In this document: positions 26,343-35,596 of the stretch, one piece after another
Position numbering within the stretch: position 1 is the first letter of the stretch
Layout of the letters: the number at the start of each line of letters is the position of its first letter
NCBI RefSeq assembly: GCF_900156055.1
Contig: NZ_FTMQ01000003.1
Span: forward strand, 62,001-126,000
Direction of reading: 5' to 3'
DNA from: Rhizobium sp. RU33A
GTDB taxonomy: Bacteria > Pseudomonadota > Alphaproteobacteria > Rhizobiales > Rhizobiaceae
DNA: 64,000 bases
Notes under the pieces: generated by a model
What the model saw: the letters and a program-made list of their open reading frames with translations, nothing else
Told to the model about the DNA's origin: nothing
Database searches by the model: none
Translations under genes and position numbers: made by a program

Positions 26343-26756
26343 TCACTCGATCGGCGTGAACACCATCGAGTGCCCGTTGATGCAGTAGCGCAAGCCCGTC
26401 GGCTTCGGGCCGTCGGGAAAGACGTGTCCGAGATGCCCGCCGCAATTGGCGCAGCGGATTTCCGTGCGCACCATGCCGAAGGCGGTGTCGCGATGCTCGG
26501 TCACGGCATCCGCCTTCACCGGCTCGAAATAGCTCGGCCAGCCGCAGCCGGCGTCGAACTTGGTGTCGGAGACAAAGAGCGGCTCGTCGCAGGCCGCACA
26601 ACTGTAGAGGCCCTTTTCGAAATTGTCCCAATAGGGGCCGGTAAAGGCGCGCTCGGTGCCGTGCTCGCGCAGGATCCGGTATTGCTCCGGCGTCAGCTGG
26701 TCGCGCCATTCGGCATCCGACTTGACGATCTTCGGGGCAGTCGTGGAAGCGGTCAT
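26343..26756 (-). CDS. msrB: Peptide-methionine (R)-S-oxide reductase
   Basis: A 137-residue MsrB that repairs methionine-R-sulfoxide in proteins. Zinc cysteines are visible as [11 protein letters not shown] and [13 protein letters not shown], the fold core as [13 protein letters not shown], and the catalytic Cys in [15 protein letters not shown]. Length is normal for the family. Start ATG at 26756 with AAGGAGATC upstream. The stop is followed by an unusual in-frame extension (26211-26342). Confidence 0.95.
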   Translation of the reverse strand: MTASTTAPKIVKSDAEWRDQLTPEQYRILREHGTERAFTGPYWDNFEKGLYSCAACDEPLFVSDTKFDAGCGWPSYFEPVKADAVTEHRDTAFGMVRTEIRCANCGGHLGHVFPDGPKPTGLRYCINGHSMVFTPIE

Positions 26757-26966
26757 GATGATCTCCTTGGCCAGGCGCGAGGCAGGGCAAAGCCTCGCGG
26801 GTGTTGCACTATAGATAGGGAGCGGGAGGCAAGGCGGCAATTGTCTGTCACTGAGCTTTGGTCGTTGCCGCCTCCCGTTTCTTTCACAAGAAACTGAACC
26901 CCCTCACTGCGAACTCACAGAATCGTGGGTTGACGCGTCCGTGAAGGGACAAGGTTCCGTTTTCGC

Positions 26967-26995
26967 TTGAGACAAAGGTTGGCTTGTCCTAACAC
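26967..26995 (+). promoter_or_regulatory. Candidate promoter of the mrp operon
   Basis: TTGAGA at 26967-26972 and TAACAC at 26990-26995, with 17 bases between, lie 58 bases before the mrpA start. It is the best housekeeping-like pair in the 296-bp gap after msrB. Confidence 0.3.
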
Positions 26996-27052
26996 GTGCC
27001 ACCTTGTATCGACTGATGATCGAGCGCTGATCGTTGCCCACGGGGAGATGGA

Positions 27053-29458
27053 ATGCCTGAGATGACGAGCGACATGACCTGGGTCGCCATGCTGTTGCCG
27101 TTTGCCGCCGCCGTTTTGGCGCCGTTCATCGTCTCCCGTCTCGGTGCAAACGGTGCCTGGGTCCTGGCGCTGGCTCCGGCGCTCGCCTTTGCCCATTTCG
27201 CCGGCTTCCTGCCCGAGATCGCGAGCGGCGAGCGCGTCACGGGTGGCTATGCCTGGGTGCCGAGCCTGAACCTCTCCTTCTCCTGGTTTATCGATGGGTT
27301 GTCGCTCACTTTCGCGCTTCTGATCACCGGCATCGGTACGCTGATCGTGCTCTATGCCGGCGGCTACATGAAGGGGCATCCGCAGCAGGGGCGCTTCATC
27401 GGCTTCATCCTGCTCTTCATGGGCGCCATGCTCGGCCTCGTCGTCTCCGACAGCTTCCTGATGCTCTTCGTCTTCTGGGAGCTGACCTCGATCACCTCCT
27501 TCCTGCTGATCGGCTTCGACCACACGCGTGAAGCCTCGCGCCGTGCGGCCTTGCAGGCGCTGGTCGTCACCGGCGGCGGTGGCCTCATCCTGCTCGCCGG
27601 CATGATCTTCATCTGGAACATCACCGGCGTCAGCCAGCTGTCGTTGCTCCTCTCCACCGGCGATGCGCTGCGCGACAGTCCCTTCTATCTTGCAGCCCTG
27701 CTGCTCGTGCTCGGCGGCGCCTTTACGAAGTCGGCCCAGTTCCCGTTCCATTTCTGGCTGCCCAACGCCATGGAAGCGCCGACCCCGGTCTCCGCCTATC
27801 TGCATTCGGCCACCATGGTGAAGGCCGGCGTCTATCTCCTGATGCGCCTCAACCCGGTCATGGGCGAAACGCCCGCCTGGGAAATCCTGCTGCCCTTCTT
27901 CGGCGGCATCACGCTGATCGTCGGCGCGGTCCTGGCCGTCCGCCAGACCGATTTGAAGCTGATGCTCGCCTATACGACGGTCGCCTCGCTCGGCCTGCTC
28001 GTCATGCTGACCGGCTTTGACACGCCCTACGCGGTCGAGGCGGCGGTGCTCTATCTCGTCGCCCACTCGCTCTTCAAGGGCGCGCTCTTCATGGTCGCCG
28101 GCGCGATCGACCACGAGGCAGGTACCCGTGACGTCACGAAGCTGGGTGGCCTCGGCAAACTGATGCCGATCACCTTCGCCGCCGCCATTCTCTCCGGCGT
28201 TTCCATGGCCGGACTGCCGCCGCTTTTCGGTTTCCTCGCCAAGGAAGAGATCTATTACGCACTGGCCGGCTCCGACCCGCGCGCCATCCTCTTCACGGCC
28301 GTGGCCGTCATCGGCAATGCGCTGATGTTCGTCATCGCCTTTGCCGTCGGCCTCAAGCCCTTCATCGGCAAGGAAGGCAAGACCCCGAAGCACGCCCATG
28401 AGGGACCGGTGCTCTTGTGGATCGGCCCGCTGACGCTCGCCCTCCTGTCGCTGGGCGGCGCGCTGTTCTCCGGCCTAACCCATCGCTTCATCTCGTCGCC
28501 CATGGCAAGCGCCGTCGATGGCGAGGCGCAGACCGTGACCATCGGCCTGATCCCCTCGCTCGGTGCCGCTCTCGCGCTGTCCGTGCTGACGGTGCTGATC
28601 GGCCTCGTGCTTTATCTCGGCCTCGAGCGTCTGAGGGCCGCCGTCGATCGGCTCGTCACGGGTCTCGGCGTCAGCCCCGACCGCGGCTTCGACCATTTCA
28701 TCTCCGGCCTCGTGCGTTTCTCGACCTCGGTCACCCGCTTCGTCCAGAATGGCCGGCTTGAGACCTATATCACGCTTTCCTTCGTCTTCATCGCGGTCGT
28801 GCTTCTGGTGACGCCGATCGTCTTCGACGAACTGCCGAGAGACATGGTCCTGCCGCGCGATGTGGGCCTGCATGAAATGGCCATCCTGGTGATCGCGGTC
28901 ATCGGCGTCATTGCCGTTCTCACCGCCAAGGATCGCCTGACCGCCATCGTCTGCCTCGGCATCCAGGGCTTCGCTGTCGCCGTCATCTTCCTCCTCTATG
29001 GCGCACCGGATCTCTCCTTCACCCAGTTCATGGTCGAGACGCTCTCGGTCATCATTCTGGCTCTGGTCATGACCCGCCTCAGGCTTTCGCTTTCCGACCA
29101 TCGCCCGATGGCGGCGCGCCTGTTCGATGGTTCGCTGGCGATTGCCTGCGGTCTCGGCTTCGGCCTGATGCTGGTGGCCTCGACATCGGGTCCCTTCGAT
29201 GGTTCGCTGTCGGCCTTCTTTGGTGAGCACTCCAAGATCATCGCCCACGGCGCCAATGTCGTGAACGTCATCATCGTCGACTACCGCGGTGTTGATACGC
29301 TGGGTGAGATCGCCGTCGTGATGATCACCGGCCTGTCCATCCTGGCCTTGATCCGCATCCGGGTGGGTGGTGCCCCGGCAGCACCGACCATGGCCCCGAC
29401 CAACGCCTCCGCCGCGGTGGCACGTCCGAGCAAGACGAAAGGTGGCAAGCGCTCATGA
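27053..29458 (+). CDS. mrpA: Mrp-type Na+(K+)/H+ antiporter subunit A
   Basis: An 801-residue polytopic subunit, homologous to NuoL-type proton-pumping complex I subunits. It has the antiporter core with [28 protein letters not shown], the [15 protein letters not shown] glutamate motif, [34 protein letters not shown] and the [17 protein letters not shown] lysine region; the C-terminal third (DUF4040/MrpB-like) contains ITRLRL-type helices. In rhizobia the homologous PhaA is needed for K+ efflux or adaptation to alkaline pH. First gene of a seven-gene operon. The Ser/Thr/Lys-rich C-terminus overlaps mrpB by 4 bases. Confidence 0.95.
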   Translation: MPEMTSDMTWVAMLLPFAAAVLAPFIVSRLGANGAWVLALAPALAFAHFAGFLPEIASGERVTGGYAWVPSLNLSFSWFIDGLSLTFALLITGIGTLIVLYAGGYMKGHPQQGRFIGFILLFMGAMLGLVVSDSFLMLFVFWELTSITSFLLIGFDHTREASRRAALQALVVTGGGGLILLAGMIFIWNITGVSQLSLLLSTGDALRDSPFYLAALLLVLGGAFTKSAQFPFHFWLPNAMEAPTPVSAYLHSATMVKAGVYLLMRLNPVMGETPAWEILLPFFGGITLIVGAVLAVRQTDLKLMLAYTTVASLGLLVMLTGFDTPYAVEAAVLYLVAHSLFKGALFMVAGAIDHEAGTRDVTKLGGLGKLMPITFAAAILSGVSMAGLPPLFGFLAKEEIYYALAGSDPRAILFTAVAVIGNALMFVIAFAVGLKPFIGKEGKTPKHAHEGPVLLWIGPLTLALLSLGGALFSGLTHRFISSPMASAVDGEAQTVTIGLIPSLGAALALSVLTVLIGLVLYLGLERLRAAVDRLVTGLGVSPDRGFDHFISGLVRFSTSVTRFVQNGRLETYITLSFVFIAVVLLVTPIVFDELPRDMVLPRDVGLHEMAILVIAVIGVIAVLTAKDRLTAIVCLGIQGFAVAVIFLLYGAPDLSFTQFMVETLSVIILALVMTRLRLSLSDHRPMAARLFDGSLAIACGLGFGLMLVASTSGPFDGSLSAFFGEHSKIIAHGANVVNVIIVDYRGVDTLGEIAVVMITGLSILALIRIRVGGAPAAPTMAPTNASAAVARPSKTKGGKRS

Positions 29459-29874
29459 ATACCCTGATCTTCCGAACCTTTGCACCGTTCCTCACCGCGC
29501 TGATGCTGGTCTTTTCGATCTTCGTCCTGTTGCGCGGCCACAACGAGCCCGGCGGCGGCTTCATCGGCGGGCTGATCGGCGCTGCGGCCTTTGCCATGTA
29601 CGGCATCGCCTTCGGCGTCCAGGCCGTGCGCCGCGCCATGGTTTTCCATCCGATGTCGATCGCCGGCTTTGGCCTGCTGGTCTCAACCCTGTCCGGCTTC
29701 ATTTCCGCGCCGCTCGGTTACCCCTTCATGACCGGTATCTGGGTCTATCCGAGCCTCTTCGGTGTCGAAGTGCCGCTTGCAACGGTGATTTCCTTCGACA
29801 TTGGCGTCTATCTCGTGGTCGTCGGCACCTTCGCCTCGATCGCGCTTGCACTCGAAGAAAGGGATGACGGCTGA
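29455..29874 (+). CDS. mrpB: Mrp antiporter subunit B
   Basis: A 139-residue MnhB-domain protein with four membrane helices. Signature [43 protein letters not shown] is diagnostic. It completes the membrane complex with subunit A. It overlaps mrpA by 4 bases (ATGA) and mrpC by one, so translation is tightly coupled. Confidence 0.95.
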   Translation: MNTLIFRTFAPFLTALMLVFSIFVLLRGHNEPGGGFIGGLIGAAAFAMYGIAFGVQAVRRAMVFHPMSIAGFGLLVSTLSGFISAPLGYPFMTGIWVYPSLFGVEVPLATVISFDIGVYLVVVGTFASIALALEERDDG

Positions 29875-30251
29875 TGGAAGTCATCTTCTCGCTCGTCGTC
29901 GGTATTTTCTTTGCCGGCGCCGTCTATCTGATGCTGTCGAGAAAGATCGTCCGCATCCTGCTCGGCCTCGTGTTGCTCGGAAATGCCGTCAACATGCTGC
30001 TCTTCACCGCCGGTCGCCTGACCCCGTCTATTCCGCCGATCATTCCGGGCGGCGTCGACGTGCTGCCGGCTGGAACCGCCAATCCGCTGCCGCAGGCGCT
30101 CATCCTGACGGCGATCGTCATTTCCTTCTCCTTCTTCTGCTTCCTGCTGGTGCTGAGCTATCGCGCCTACCAGGACCTCGGCACCGACGACACGGGTGAA
30201 ATGCGTGTCGCCGAGCCGATGGACGAGCCGCTGCCGCCGAGCGGCTACTGA
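29874..30251 (+). CDS. mrpC: Mrp antiporter subunit C (NuoK-like)
   Basis: A 125-residue three-helix protein equivalent to complex I NuoK. It has the motif RKIVRILLGLVLLGNAVNMLLFTAGRL and the C-terminal PQALILTAIVISFSFFCFLLVLSYRAYQD. Overlaps mrpB by one base. A short gap of 20 bases with GAGGACCAC precedes mrpD. Confidence 0.95.
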   Translation: MEVIFSLVVGIFFAGAVYLMLSRKIVRILLGLVLLGNAVNMLLFTAGRLTPSIPPIIPGGVDVLPAGTANPLPQALILTAIVISFSFFCFLLVLSYRAYQDLGTDDTGEMRVAEPMDEPLPPSGY

Positions 30252-30271
30252 GCGGGAGACACGAGGACCAC

Positions 30272-31852
30272 ATGGCTGCCCCCACAACGACCCCTGCCGA
30301 CTACGCCGCCGCCTATGTCATGGAGCCGATGACGGCTGCCGACTGGCTCGCGGTCACGCCGATGGCGCTCTGCATCGCCTTCGGCGCGATCCTGATGATG
30401 ATCCGCCACCGCACCCATTGGCATCCGCCGGTGGCGCTGGCCGGACTGGCGCTGCTCGTCCTCAACAACGGGCTGCTTCTCGCCAAGGTCATGGCCGACG
30501 GCCCCCTGAACATGATGATGGGCCGCTGGCTGCCGCCCTTCGGCATTGCCATCACCGTCGACCTTGCCGGTGCATTGCTGGCGCTTTCGGCCGCCATCGT
30601 CGCCTTCTGCGGCGCGCTCTACGCCCATGTCGAGATCAGCAACAGCGGTCGCCGCTATGGCTTCTACCCGCTTCTGATGCTGCTGATGGCCGGCGTCTGC
30701 GGTGCCTTCCTGACCGGCGACATCTTCAACCTCTATGTCTGGTTCGAAGTGCTGCTGATCTCCTCCTTCGGTCTGTTGATCCTCGGGTCCGAGCGGGAGC
30801 AGATCGATGGCGCGCTGAAATATGCGGTCCTCAACCTGATGGCGACGACGCTCTTCCTGATCGCTGTCGGTTATCTCTACGCCATCTTCGGCACGCTCAA
30901 CATGGCCGATATCGCCATGAAGGTTCCGCAATATGCGGAGACCGCGCCGCTGATGACGCTGACGGCGCTCTTCATTCTGGCCTTCTCGATGAAGGCTGCG
31001 GCCTTCCCGGTGAATTTCTGGCTGCCGGCCTCCTATCACACGCCGCGCGTGGTCGTGTCGGCGCTGTTTGCCGGCCTCTTGACCAAGGTCGGTGTCTACG
31101 CGCTGTTCCGCGTCGTGGTGATGCTCTTCCCCGTCGAGCGTGAGGCGCTCAGCCTCGTGATCGCGATCGTCGCAGCACTCACCATGATCTTCGGCGCGAT
31201 CGGCGCACTCGCCCAGAACGACATCCGCCGCTTCCTCGGTTTCGTCGTCATTGCCGGCATCGGCAACATGATGGCGGGCGTCGCGATCGGCGGCGACATG
31301 GCGGTGGGTGCTGCGATCTTCTATGCGCTGCACTCCATCCTCCTGATGACGGCGCTCTACCTGGTCGCCGGCGAGATCGGCCGCATCGGCGGCAGCTTCC
31401 GCCTCGACCGCGTCGCCGGCCTCTGGACGGCAGCGCCTGCCTTCGCCGCGATCACCCTTGCGCTGTTCTTCGCCGCAAGCGGCCTTCCGCCGTTCTCCGG
31501 CTTCTGGCCCAAGGCGCTTCTGGTCAAGGCCTCGATCGATATCGGCGCCTGGTGGCTGGCCGCATCGGTCCTTGTCTCCGGCTTCCTGACGACGATCGCC
31601 TTTGGCCGCGTCTTCCTCTTCTCCTTCTGGCGCCCGGTCGCTGTCGAGGGCAGCGCACAGGCAAAGTCCACCCCGGCATCGGCGGGCGCGCTGCGCTGGC
31701 GTTTCACGCCGATCCTCATCCTGACCGGTTTTGTTGTCTGGTTCGGCCTCTTCCCGGATAGCCTGATCGTCGTCACGCAACAGGCAGCCGCCGGTCTTTC
31801 GGATCCCACCGCCTATATCCGCTCCGTCTTCCCTGAAGGAGGTGCCCGATGA
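30272..31852 (+). CDS. mrpD: Mrp antiporter subunit D (NuoN-like)
   Basis: A 526-residue antiporter-like subunit with about 14 helices. Key elements are DIFNLYVWFEVLLISSFGLLILG (helix-5 Glu), MKAAAFPVNFWLPASYHTPRVVVSALFAGLLTKVGVYALFR (helix-7 Lys) and NDIRRFLGFVVIAGIGNMMAG. The protein is one of the two putative ion channels. It overlaps mrpE by 4 bases. Confidence 0.95.
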   Translation: MAAPTTTPADYAAAYVMEPMTAADWLAVTPMALCIAFGAILMMIRHRTHWHPPVALAGLALLVLNNGLLLAKVMADGPLNMMMGRWLPPFGIAITVDLAGALLALSAAIVAFCGALYAHVEISNSGRRYGFYPLLMLLMAGVCGAFLTGDIFNLYVWFEVLLISSFGLLILGSEREQIDGALKYAVLNLMATTLFLIAVGYLYAIFGTLNMADIAMKVPQYAETAPLMTLTALFILAFSMKAAAFPVNFWLPASYHTPRVVVSALFAGLLTKVGVYALFRVVVMLFPVEREALSLVIAIVAALTMIFGAIGALAQNDIRRFLGFVVIAGIGNMMAGVAIGGDMAVGAAIFYALHSILLMTALYLVAGEIGRIGGSFRLDRVAGLWTAAPAFAAITLALFFAASGLPPFSGFWPKALLVKASIDIGAWWLAASVLVSGFLTTIAFGRVFLFSFWRPVAVEGSAQAKSTPASAGALRWRFTPILILTGFVVWFGLFPDSLIVVTQQAAAGLSDPTAYIRSVFPEGGAR

Positions 31853-32322
31853 GCCTTTATGCACTCAGCATCCTGATGGCGGTGATCTGGGCCACCGTCT
31901 CCGGCAGCTTCACGGTCCCCAACCTGATCTTCGGCTTCGTCATCTCGCTCTTGACGCTTTACCTCCTGCGCGAGCGTTTCGTCGGACGCGACTACACGAG
32001 CCGCTTCCGCCGCGTGTTGGCTCTGGTCCTGCTCTTTCTCGTCGAGCTCGCCAAGTCCGCCTGGCGTGTCGCGACGCTCGTGCTCAAGCCGAAGATGGAT
32101 CTGAAACCCGGCATCTTCGCCTACCCGCTGATGGTGAAAAGCGATTGGGAGATCTCGCTGCTCGCCAATCTCATCACGCTCACCCCGGGCACGCTCTCCG
32201 TTGACGTGTCCGAGGACCGCTCGACGCTCTACATTCACGCGATTGACTGCTCCGATGTCGAGGCCGCCCGCCGTGACATCGCCGAGGGCTTCGAGAAGAA
32301 GATCATGGAGGCGTTTGCCTGA
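31849..32322 (+). CDS. mrpE: Mrp antiporter subunit E
   Basis: A 157-residue MnhE-family subunit with two N-terminal membrane helices, the [23 protein letters not shown] segment and the [30 protein letters not shown] domain that are family signatures. It overlaps mrpD by 4 bases and mrpF by one. Confidence 0.93.
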   Translation: MSLYALSILMAVIWATVSGSFTVPNLIFGFVISLLTLYLLRERFVGRDYTSRFRRVLALVLLFLVELAKSAWRVATLVLKPKMDLKPGIFAYPLMVKSDWEISLLANLITLTPGTLSVDVSEDRSTLYIHAIDCSDVEAARRDIAEGFEKKIMEAFA

Positions 32323-32720
32323 TGACCCCTGAACTCATCGTCGAATACGCATCCGTCGCCGCTATCGTCATCCTCGTGGTCGCGCTGTTGATGACCGTCT
32401 ACCGCGCCGTCGTCGGACCGACCCTGCCGGACCGCGTCATCGCCCTCGACATGCTCGTCGGCATTGTCATCGGCTTCATCGCCGTAATTGCGCTCAGAAC
32501 CGGCTTTACGCTCTACATCGATATCGCGATCGCGCTTGGCCTTGTCGGCTTCCTCGCAACCGTCGCCTTCGCCCGCTTCATCCTGGCGCGTGGCCGCGTC
32601 GGCGAGGGGGAGGAGGTTGAAGCCGGTCCGGGGCAGTCGAAGAAGGCCGCAAAGACGAAGGCGGCAAAGAACGCCAAGGCAAGCAAACCGGCCGCACCGC
32701 TCGGCAAGGAGGCCAAATGA
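32322..32720 (+). CDS. mrpF: Mrp antiporter subunit F with a Lys/Ala-rich C-terminal tail
   Basis: A 132-residue MnhF-family protein with three helices, including the conserved [26 protein letters not shown] and [12 protein letters not shown]. Typical MrpF ends soon after the third helix; here there is an additional ~35-residue cytoplasmic tail, strongly Lys/Ala-rich ([19 protein letters not shown]). This unusual tail could interact with acidic lipids or partner subunits. It overlaps mrpG by 4 bases. Confidence 0.92.
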   Translation: MTPELIVEYASVAAIVILVVALLMTVYRAVVGPTLPDRVIALDMLVGIVIGFIAVIALRTGFTLYIDIAIALGLVGFLATVAFARFILARGRVGEGEEVEAGPGQSKKAAKTKAAKNAKASKPAAPLGKEAK

Positions 32721-33046
32721 TCTCGCTTCTCGCAGCCATCGCCATTGCCGTTCTGACCATCGGCGGCGCGCTTTTCTCCCTGATCGCCGCCATCGGCCTC
32801 AATCGCCTGCCTGACCTCTATACGCGGATGCACGCGGCCTCCAAGGCCGGCACGGTCGGCTCCGGCCTGCTGCTTCTCGCCGTTGGCCTGCATGCGGCCG
32901 ATGTCGCGACCTTCGGCCGTGCTCTGGCCGGCATCGTCTTTTTCGTCCTGACGGCCCCGATCTCAGCCCATCTCCTTGCCCGCGCAGCCCATAAAGTCGG
33001 CTACAAGCTGTCGTCCGCATCGGTACGTGACGATATGATGTCATAA
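32717..33046 (+). CDS. mrpG: Mrp antiporter subunit G
   Basis: A 109-residue MnhG-family protein with three helices and the signature [32 protein letters not shown]. It is the last gene of the operon. The C-terminal helix carries [18 protein letters not shown]. All seven genes overlap or nearly touch, so they form one transcript. Confidence 0.94.
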   Translation: MISLLAAIAIAVLTIGGALFSLIAAIGLNRLPDLYTRMHAASKAGTVGSGLLLLAVGLHAADVATFGRALAGIVFFVLTAPISAHLLARAAHKVGYKLSSASVRDDMMS

Positions 33047-33453
33047 TGAAACGGCTCATATTCCCGGTTGAGTAAGCGTCTCTATTGAAATCCTAGCTAA
33101 GTTGCTCAGTGCAAATTGGCTGATTGGCGAATAGAAAAGTTTTATACCCGTCAAATCTAGTAGAAATATGATGTGGACATTTGCGGCAGGGGTGTTAATT
33201 CATTCCTGAGAGCGCTGATCTGTTGCGTTCGCGGTATCTAGGTGAAGTGAACTGCCAGCTATTGGCAGTGTCTAACAACTGATCTTCGCTGAAATCTGCG
33301 TGGCATTACGCCGGACGGTTTGGGGCCGGCCCGGCAAATTGGTGATCTTCGTGGGGGTGTCTTTAGCCTTCCCTGTCCGGCCGGATCGGGAAGACGTTGA
33401 AACTATTGTCTGCAGGGGCGGCGGCCCCTTCGGGATCTGAACAGGAGAATTGA
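33047..33453 (+). promoter_or_regulatory. Long AT-richer upstream region of mucR
   Basis: This 407-bp stretch holds no convincing gene. It is noticeably AT-richer than its surroundings (for example around 33100-33200, with TTTTATA and TTAATTC). Ros/MucR proteins bind AT-rich DNA and repress their own genes, so autoregulatory sites are expected here. A 7-bp inverted repeat lies at 33251-33269. Confidence 0.5.
33251..33269. promoter_or_regulatory. Inverted repeat in the mucR leader
   Basis: ACTGCCA and TGGCAGT arms with a GCTAT loop form a perfect hairpin 185 bases upstream of mucR. It may be an operator or an RNA stem in the 5' untranslated region. Confidence 0.35.
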
Positions 33454-33882
33454 ATGACTGAAACCCAGCAGGGTCCAAGCCAGCAGTTGCTGGTCGAACT
33501 GACCGCTGACATCGTCTCTGCCTATGTCAGCAACCACGTCGTCCAGGTCAGCGACCTGACCAACCTGATTGCCGATGTGCATATGGCCCTGAACAACACC
33601 GCTTCGCCGACTCCGGCCCCCGTGGTCGTCGAAAAGCCGAAGCCGCCAGTTCCGATCCGCAAGTCGATCGAGGACGATTATCTGATCTGCCTCGAAGACG
33701 GCCAGAAGTTCAAGTCGCTGAAGCGACACCTGATGACCCATTACAACATGACCCCGGACGAATACCGCGAGAAGTGGGGCCTGCCGGCTGACTACCCGAT
33801 GGTTGCTCCGGCCTATGCAGAAGCGCGTTCGCGCCTCGCAAAGGAAATGGGCCTCGGTCAGCGCCGCAAGCGCGCAAAGTAA
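33454..33882 (+). CDS. mucR: Ros/MucR-family zinc-finger transcriptional regulator
   Basis: A 142-residue global regulator. The N-terminal oligomerisation region ([32 protein letters not shown]) precedes a C2H2-type zinc finger read as [46 protein letters not shown], a family hallmark. MucR/Ros control exopolysaccharide, motility and virulence or symbiosis genes and autoregulate. Note that the first Cys pair is reduced (ICLEDGQ), as in some MucR homologues. The ATG at 33454 has ACAGGAG upstream. A terminator follows. Confidence 0.93.
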   Translation: MTETQQGPSQQLLVELTADIVSAYVSNHVVQVSDLTNLIADVHMALNNTASPTPAPVVVEKPKPPVPIRKSIEDDYLICLEDGQKFKSLKRHLMTHYNMTPDEYREKWGLPADYPMVAPAYAEARSRLAKEMGLGQRRKRAK

Positions 33883-33916
33883 GCCTTCTTTGGTTTTCTC
33901 ACCCGCGATGAAGATC

Positions 33917-33943
33917 AGGCCGGTCCCGCGACCGGCCTTTTTT
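33917..33943 (+). terminator. Rho-independent terminator of mucR
   Basis: AGGCCGGTC/GACCGGCCT with loop CCGC, followed by six Ts. It is the cleanest intrinsic terminator in the window. Confidence 0.85.
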
Positions 33944-34120
33944 GTATCAATAAATAGGAAAAAGATCCGCTTTCACCGGTTGATCGCCACGCGCACCACG
34001 CAGGTGGTCGCCTTTTCTAAGGTCGCGGAAATGGTGCCGATGCCCCTAGAATCATGGGGTTCACATTCTCTCCAGCTCTGCTAGCTTGGATAGGAATAAA
34101 ATCCTTTATCGGAGTGTGGC

Positions 34121-34549
34121 ATGACCCCCGACGAAACCTTCAGTCCGCCATCCCAGACCCTTCCCGTTGCACCCTCTGTCGAATGGCAGCCAGCAGCCGA
34201 GGCGGACGATGTTCCCGACCGCCCCCTGACGCCCGAGCGACGGCTACTCTGCATGATCGTCCGGCAATTGACCGAGGAATTGCTGCGCGCCACAGGCCTC
34301 GAACATGATCAGGAGCCCGGCCGTCGGGCCACGAGCCATGTCCGCCAGGTGGCGATGTATGTCTGCCACGTCGCCTATTCGATGCCCATGGGGGAGGTGG
34401 CCCAGGCCTTCGGCCGTGAGCGCACCACGGTCGGCCATGCCTGCCGTATGGTCGAAGACCGCCGCGACGACCGCGCATACGACACCTTTGTCGCGATTGT
34501 CGAGCGCATGGCAAGCGCCGTCCACCTGATTGCCGGCAAGCGCATCTGA
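34121..34549 (+). CDS. DnaA domain IV-like DNA-binding protein lacking the AAA+ domain
   Basis: A 142-residue protein whose C-terminal half follows the DnaA domain IV pattern: HVRQVAMYVCHVAYSMPMGEVAQAFGRERTTVGHACRMVEDRRDD parallels the DnaA signature (GRDHTTV-HA--K). There is no ATPase or domain I. It may bind DnaA-box-like sites as a regulator, or be a small rhizobial transcription factor. It is 15 bases upstream of the DUF6456 gene, with which it probably forms an operon. Confidence 0.85.
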   Translation: MTPDETFSPPSQTLPVAPSVEWQPAAEADDVPDRPLTPERRLLCMIVRQLTEELLRATGLEHDQEPGRRATSHVRQVAMYVCHVAYSMPMGEVAQAFGRERTTVGHACRMVEDRRDDRAYDTFVAIVERMASAVHLIAGKRI

Positions 34550-34564
34550 AGGAGAGGGCAGGTC

Positions 34565-35350
34565 ATGACCCGCAGCGAACGAAAGCAGATCCGCCAGCTC
34601 CTCCGCCGTGCCCTGGCCGGCACCCTGGAACAGCCTCCGCACGGCGCCAGCGGTCGGGCGGCCTCGTCGCCAACCGACGACGGTACGCCCGAACTCCTCG
34701 CCCGCCTGGTGGCCGACGGCTTGCTTCTCCGCACCCAGGACGGCCTTGCTCCCACCGCCGAGACAGCCGCTTGGCTGCGCCGTGATCTCTGCGACCTGCC
34801 CGAGGAGGCCCATGCCGGTCAGCACCGCACGGTCGAGGTCGGTACGCTCGATATGCCGCAGGGCCGCCAGTCCGTGCGCCGCAACCTGCAGGAATCGCCG
34901 CTCTTTCCTCTGCTGCGCCTCAAGGAGAAGGACGGTCGCCCATTTCTGCCAGAGGAGGCTGTTGCCGCCGGTGAGCGTCTGGCAGCCGATTTTGACTTTG
35001 CTGGCCTGCAGCCGCGCATCACCGCCAGCTGGCAGCCGCGGCTTTCGACCCGCAACACGGGCGCACCCCTGCCGGCGGCTGACTTCGCCGATGCGACGCT
35101 CTCGGCCCGCAACCGCGTCAATCGTGCCGTCCAGGCTATGGGACCGGAGCTCTCAGGCGTGGCGCTCGATGTCTGCTGCTTCGGCAAGGGGCTGGAAACC
35201 GTCGAGCACGAGCGCCAGTGGCCGGCCCGTTCCGCCAAGCTGATGCTGCGCACCGCCTTGCTGTCGCTCGCCCGCCACTATGCCCCGCCACCCCTCCGGC
35301 CCCGCACCCGCCACTGGGGCGACGAGGGATTTCGACCGGAGATCAGCTGA
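34565..35350 (+). CDS. DUF6456 domain-containing protein
   Basis: A 261-residue protein of the DUF6456 type. The C-terminal domain (AGERLAADFDFAGLQPRITASW to DVCCFGKGLETVEHERQWPARSAKLMLRTALLSLARHY) is the conserved part; the N-terminal half resembles a winged-helix with LARLVADGLLLRTQDGL. It follows the DnaA-IV gene with GGAGAGG upstream. The arrangement suggests a DNA-related function, not yet established. Confidence 0.8.
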   Translation: MTRSERKQIRQLLRRALAGTLEQPPHGASGRAASSPTDDGTPELLARLVADGLLLRTQDGLAPTAETAAWLRRDLCDLPEEAHAGQHRTVEVGTLDMPQGRQSVRRNLQESPLFPLLRLKEKDGRPFLPEEAVAAGERLAADFDFAGLQPRITASWQPRLSTRNTGAPLPAADFADATLSARNRVNRAVQAMGPELSGVALDVCCFGKGLETVEHERQWPARSAKLMLRTALLSLARHYAPPPLRPRTRHWGDEGFRPEIS

Positions 35351-35356
35351 CAGGGA

Positions 35357-35596
35357 TCAGGGCAGAATGTCGTCGACGTCAGGCGCGATCGCCGGCACCT
35401 TGTCGAGCACGGCGAGCGCCGCTTGCCGATCGCCCGTCTCAGCCCTCTGCCGTAGCGTCAGGATTGCCCTGCGATGCCCGATGCCATCGGCGATCAGGCT
35501 CGACAACAGCTGGTTCAGCGAAACATTGTCCTCTGCCGCGGCACGGCGTGCCTCTTCCAGGACATGGTCTGGCAAACGAAGGGGATAGCTGCTCAT
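35357..35596 (-). CDS. Ribbon-helix-helix antitoxin paired with the PIN toxin
   Basis: A 79-residue protein beginning MSSYPLRLPDHVLEEARRAAAEDNVSLNQLLSSLIADGI, a ribbon-helix-helix DNA-binding domain of HicB/CopG type, with a C-terminal tail rich in acidic residues (AIAPDVDDILP) suited to toxin binding. It is the second gene and overlaps the toxin by 4 bases. The 20-bp palindrome upstream of the operon is its likely operator. Confidence 0.82.
   Translation of the reverse strand: MSSYPLRLPDHVLEEARRAAAEDNVSLNQLLSSLIADGIGHRRAILTLRQRAETGDRQAALAVLDKVPAIAPDVDDILP

Noticed and set aside
26343..26345. msrB TGA as a possible selenocysteine codon
   Set aside because: The protein is already complete with its catalytic Cys, and no SECIS-like hairpin was recognised right after the TGA; bacterial MsrB proteins normally use Cys.
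26915..28399. A 494-codon open frame on the minus strand across the start of mrpA
   Set aside because: It is the antisense of a well-recognised mrpA gene, is dominated by Gly/Asp/Arg/His/Gln, and shows no domain; long antisense frames are expected in GC-rich DNA.
30245..31864. A 539-codon minus-strand frame across mrpD
   Set aside because: Antisense of mrpD with an artefactual Glu/Asp/Gly/Arg composition.
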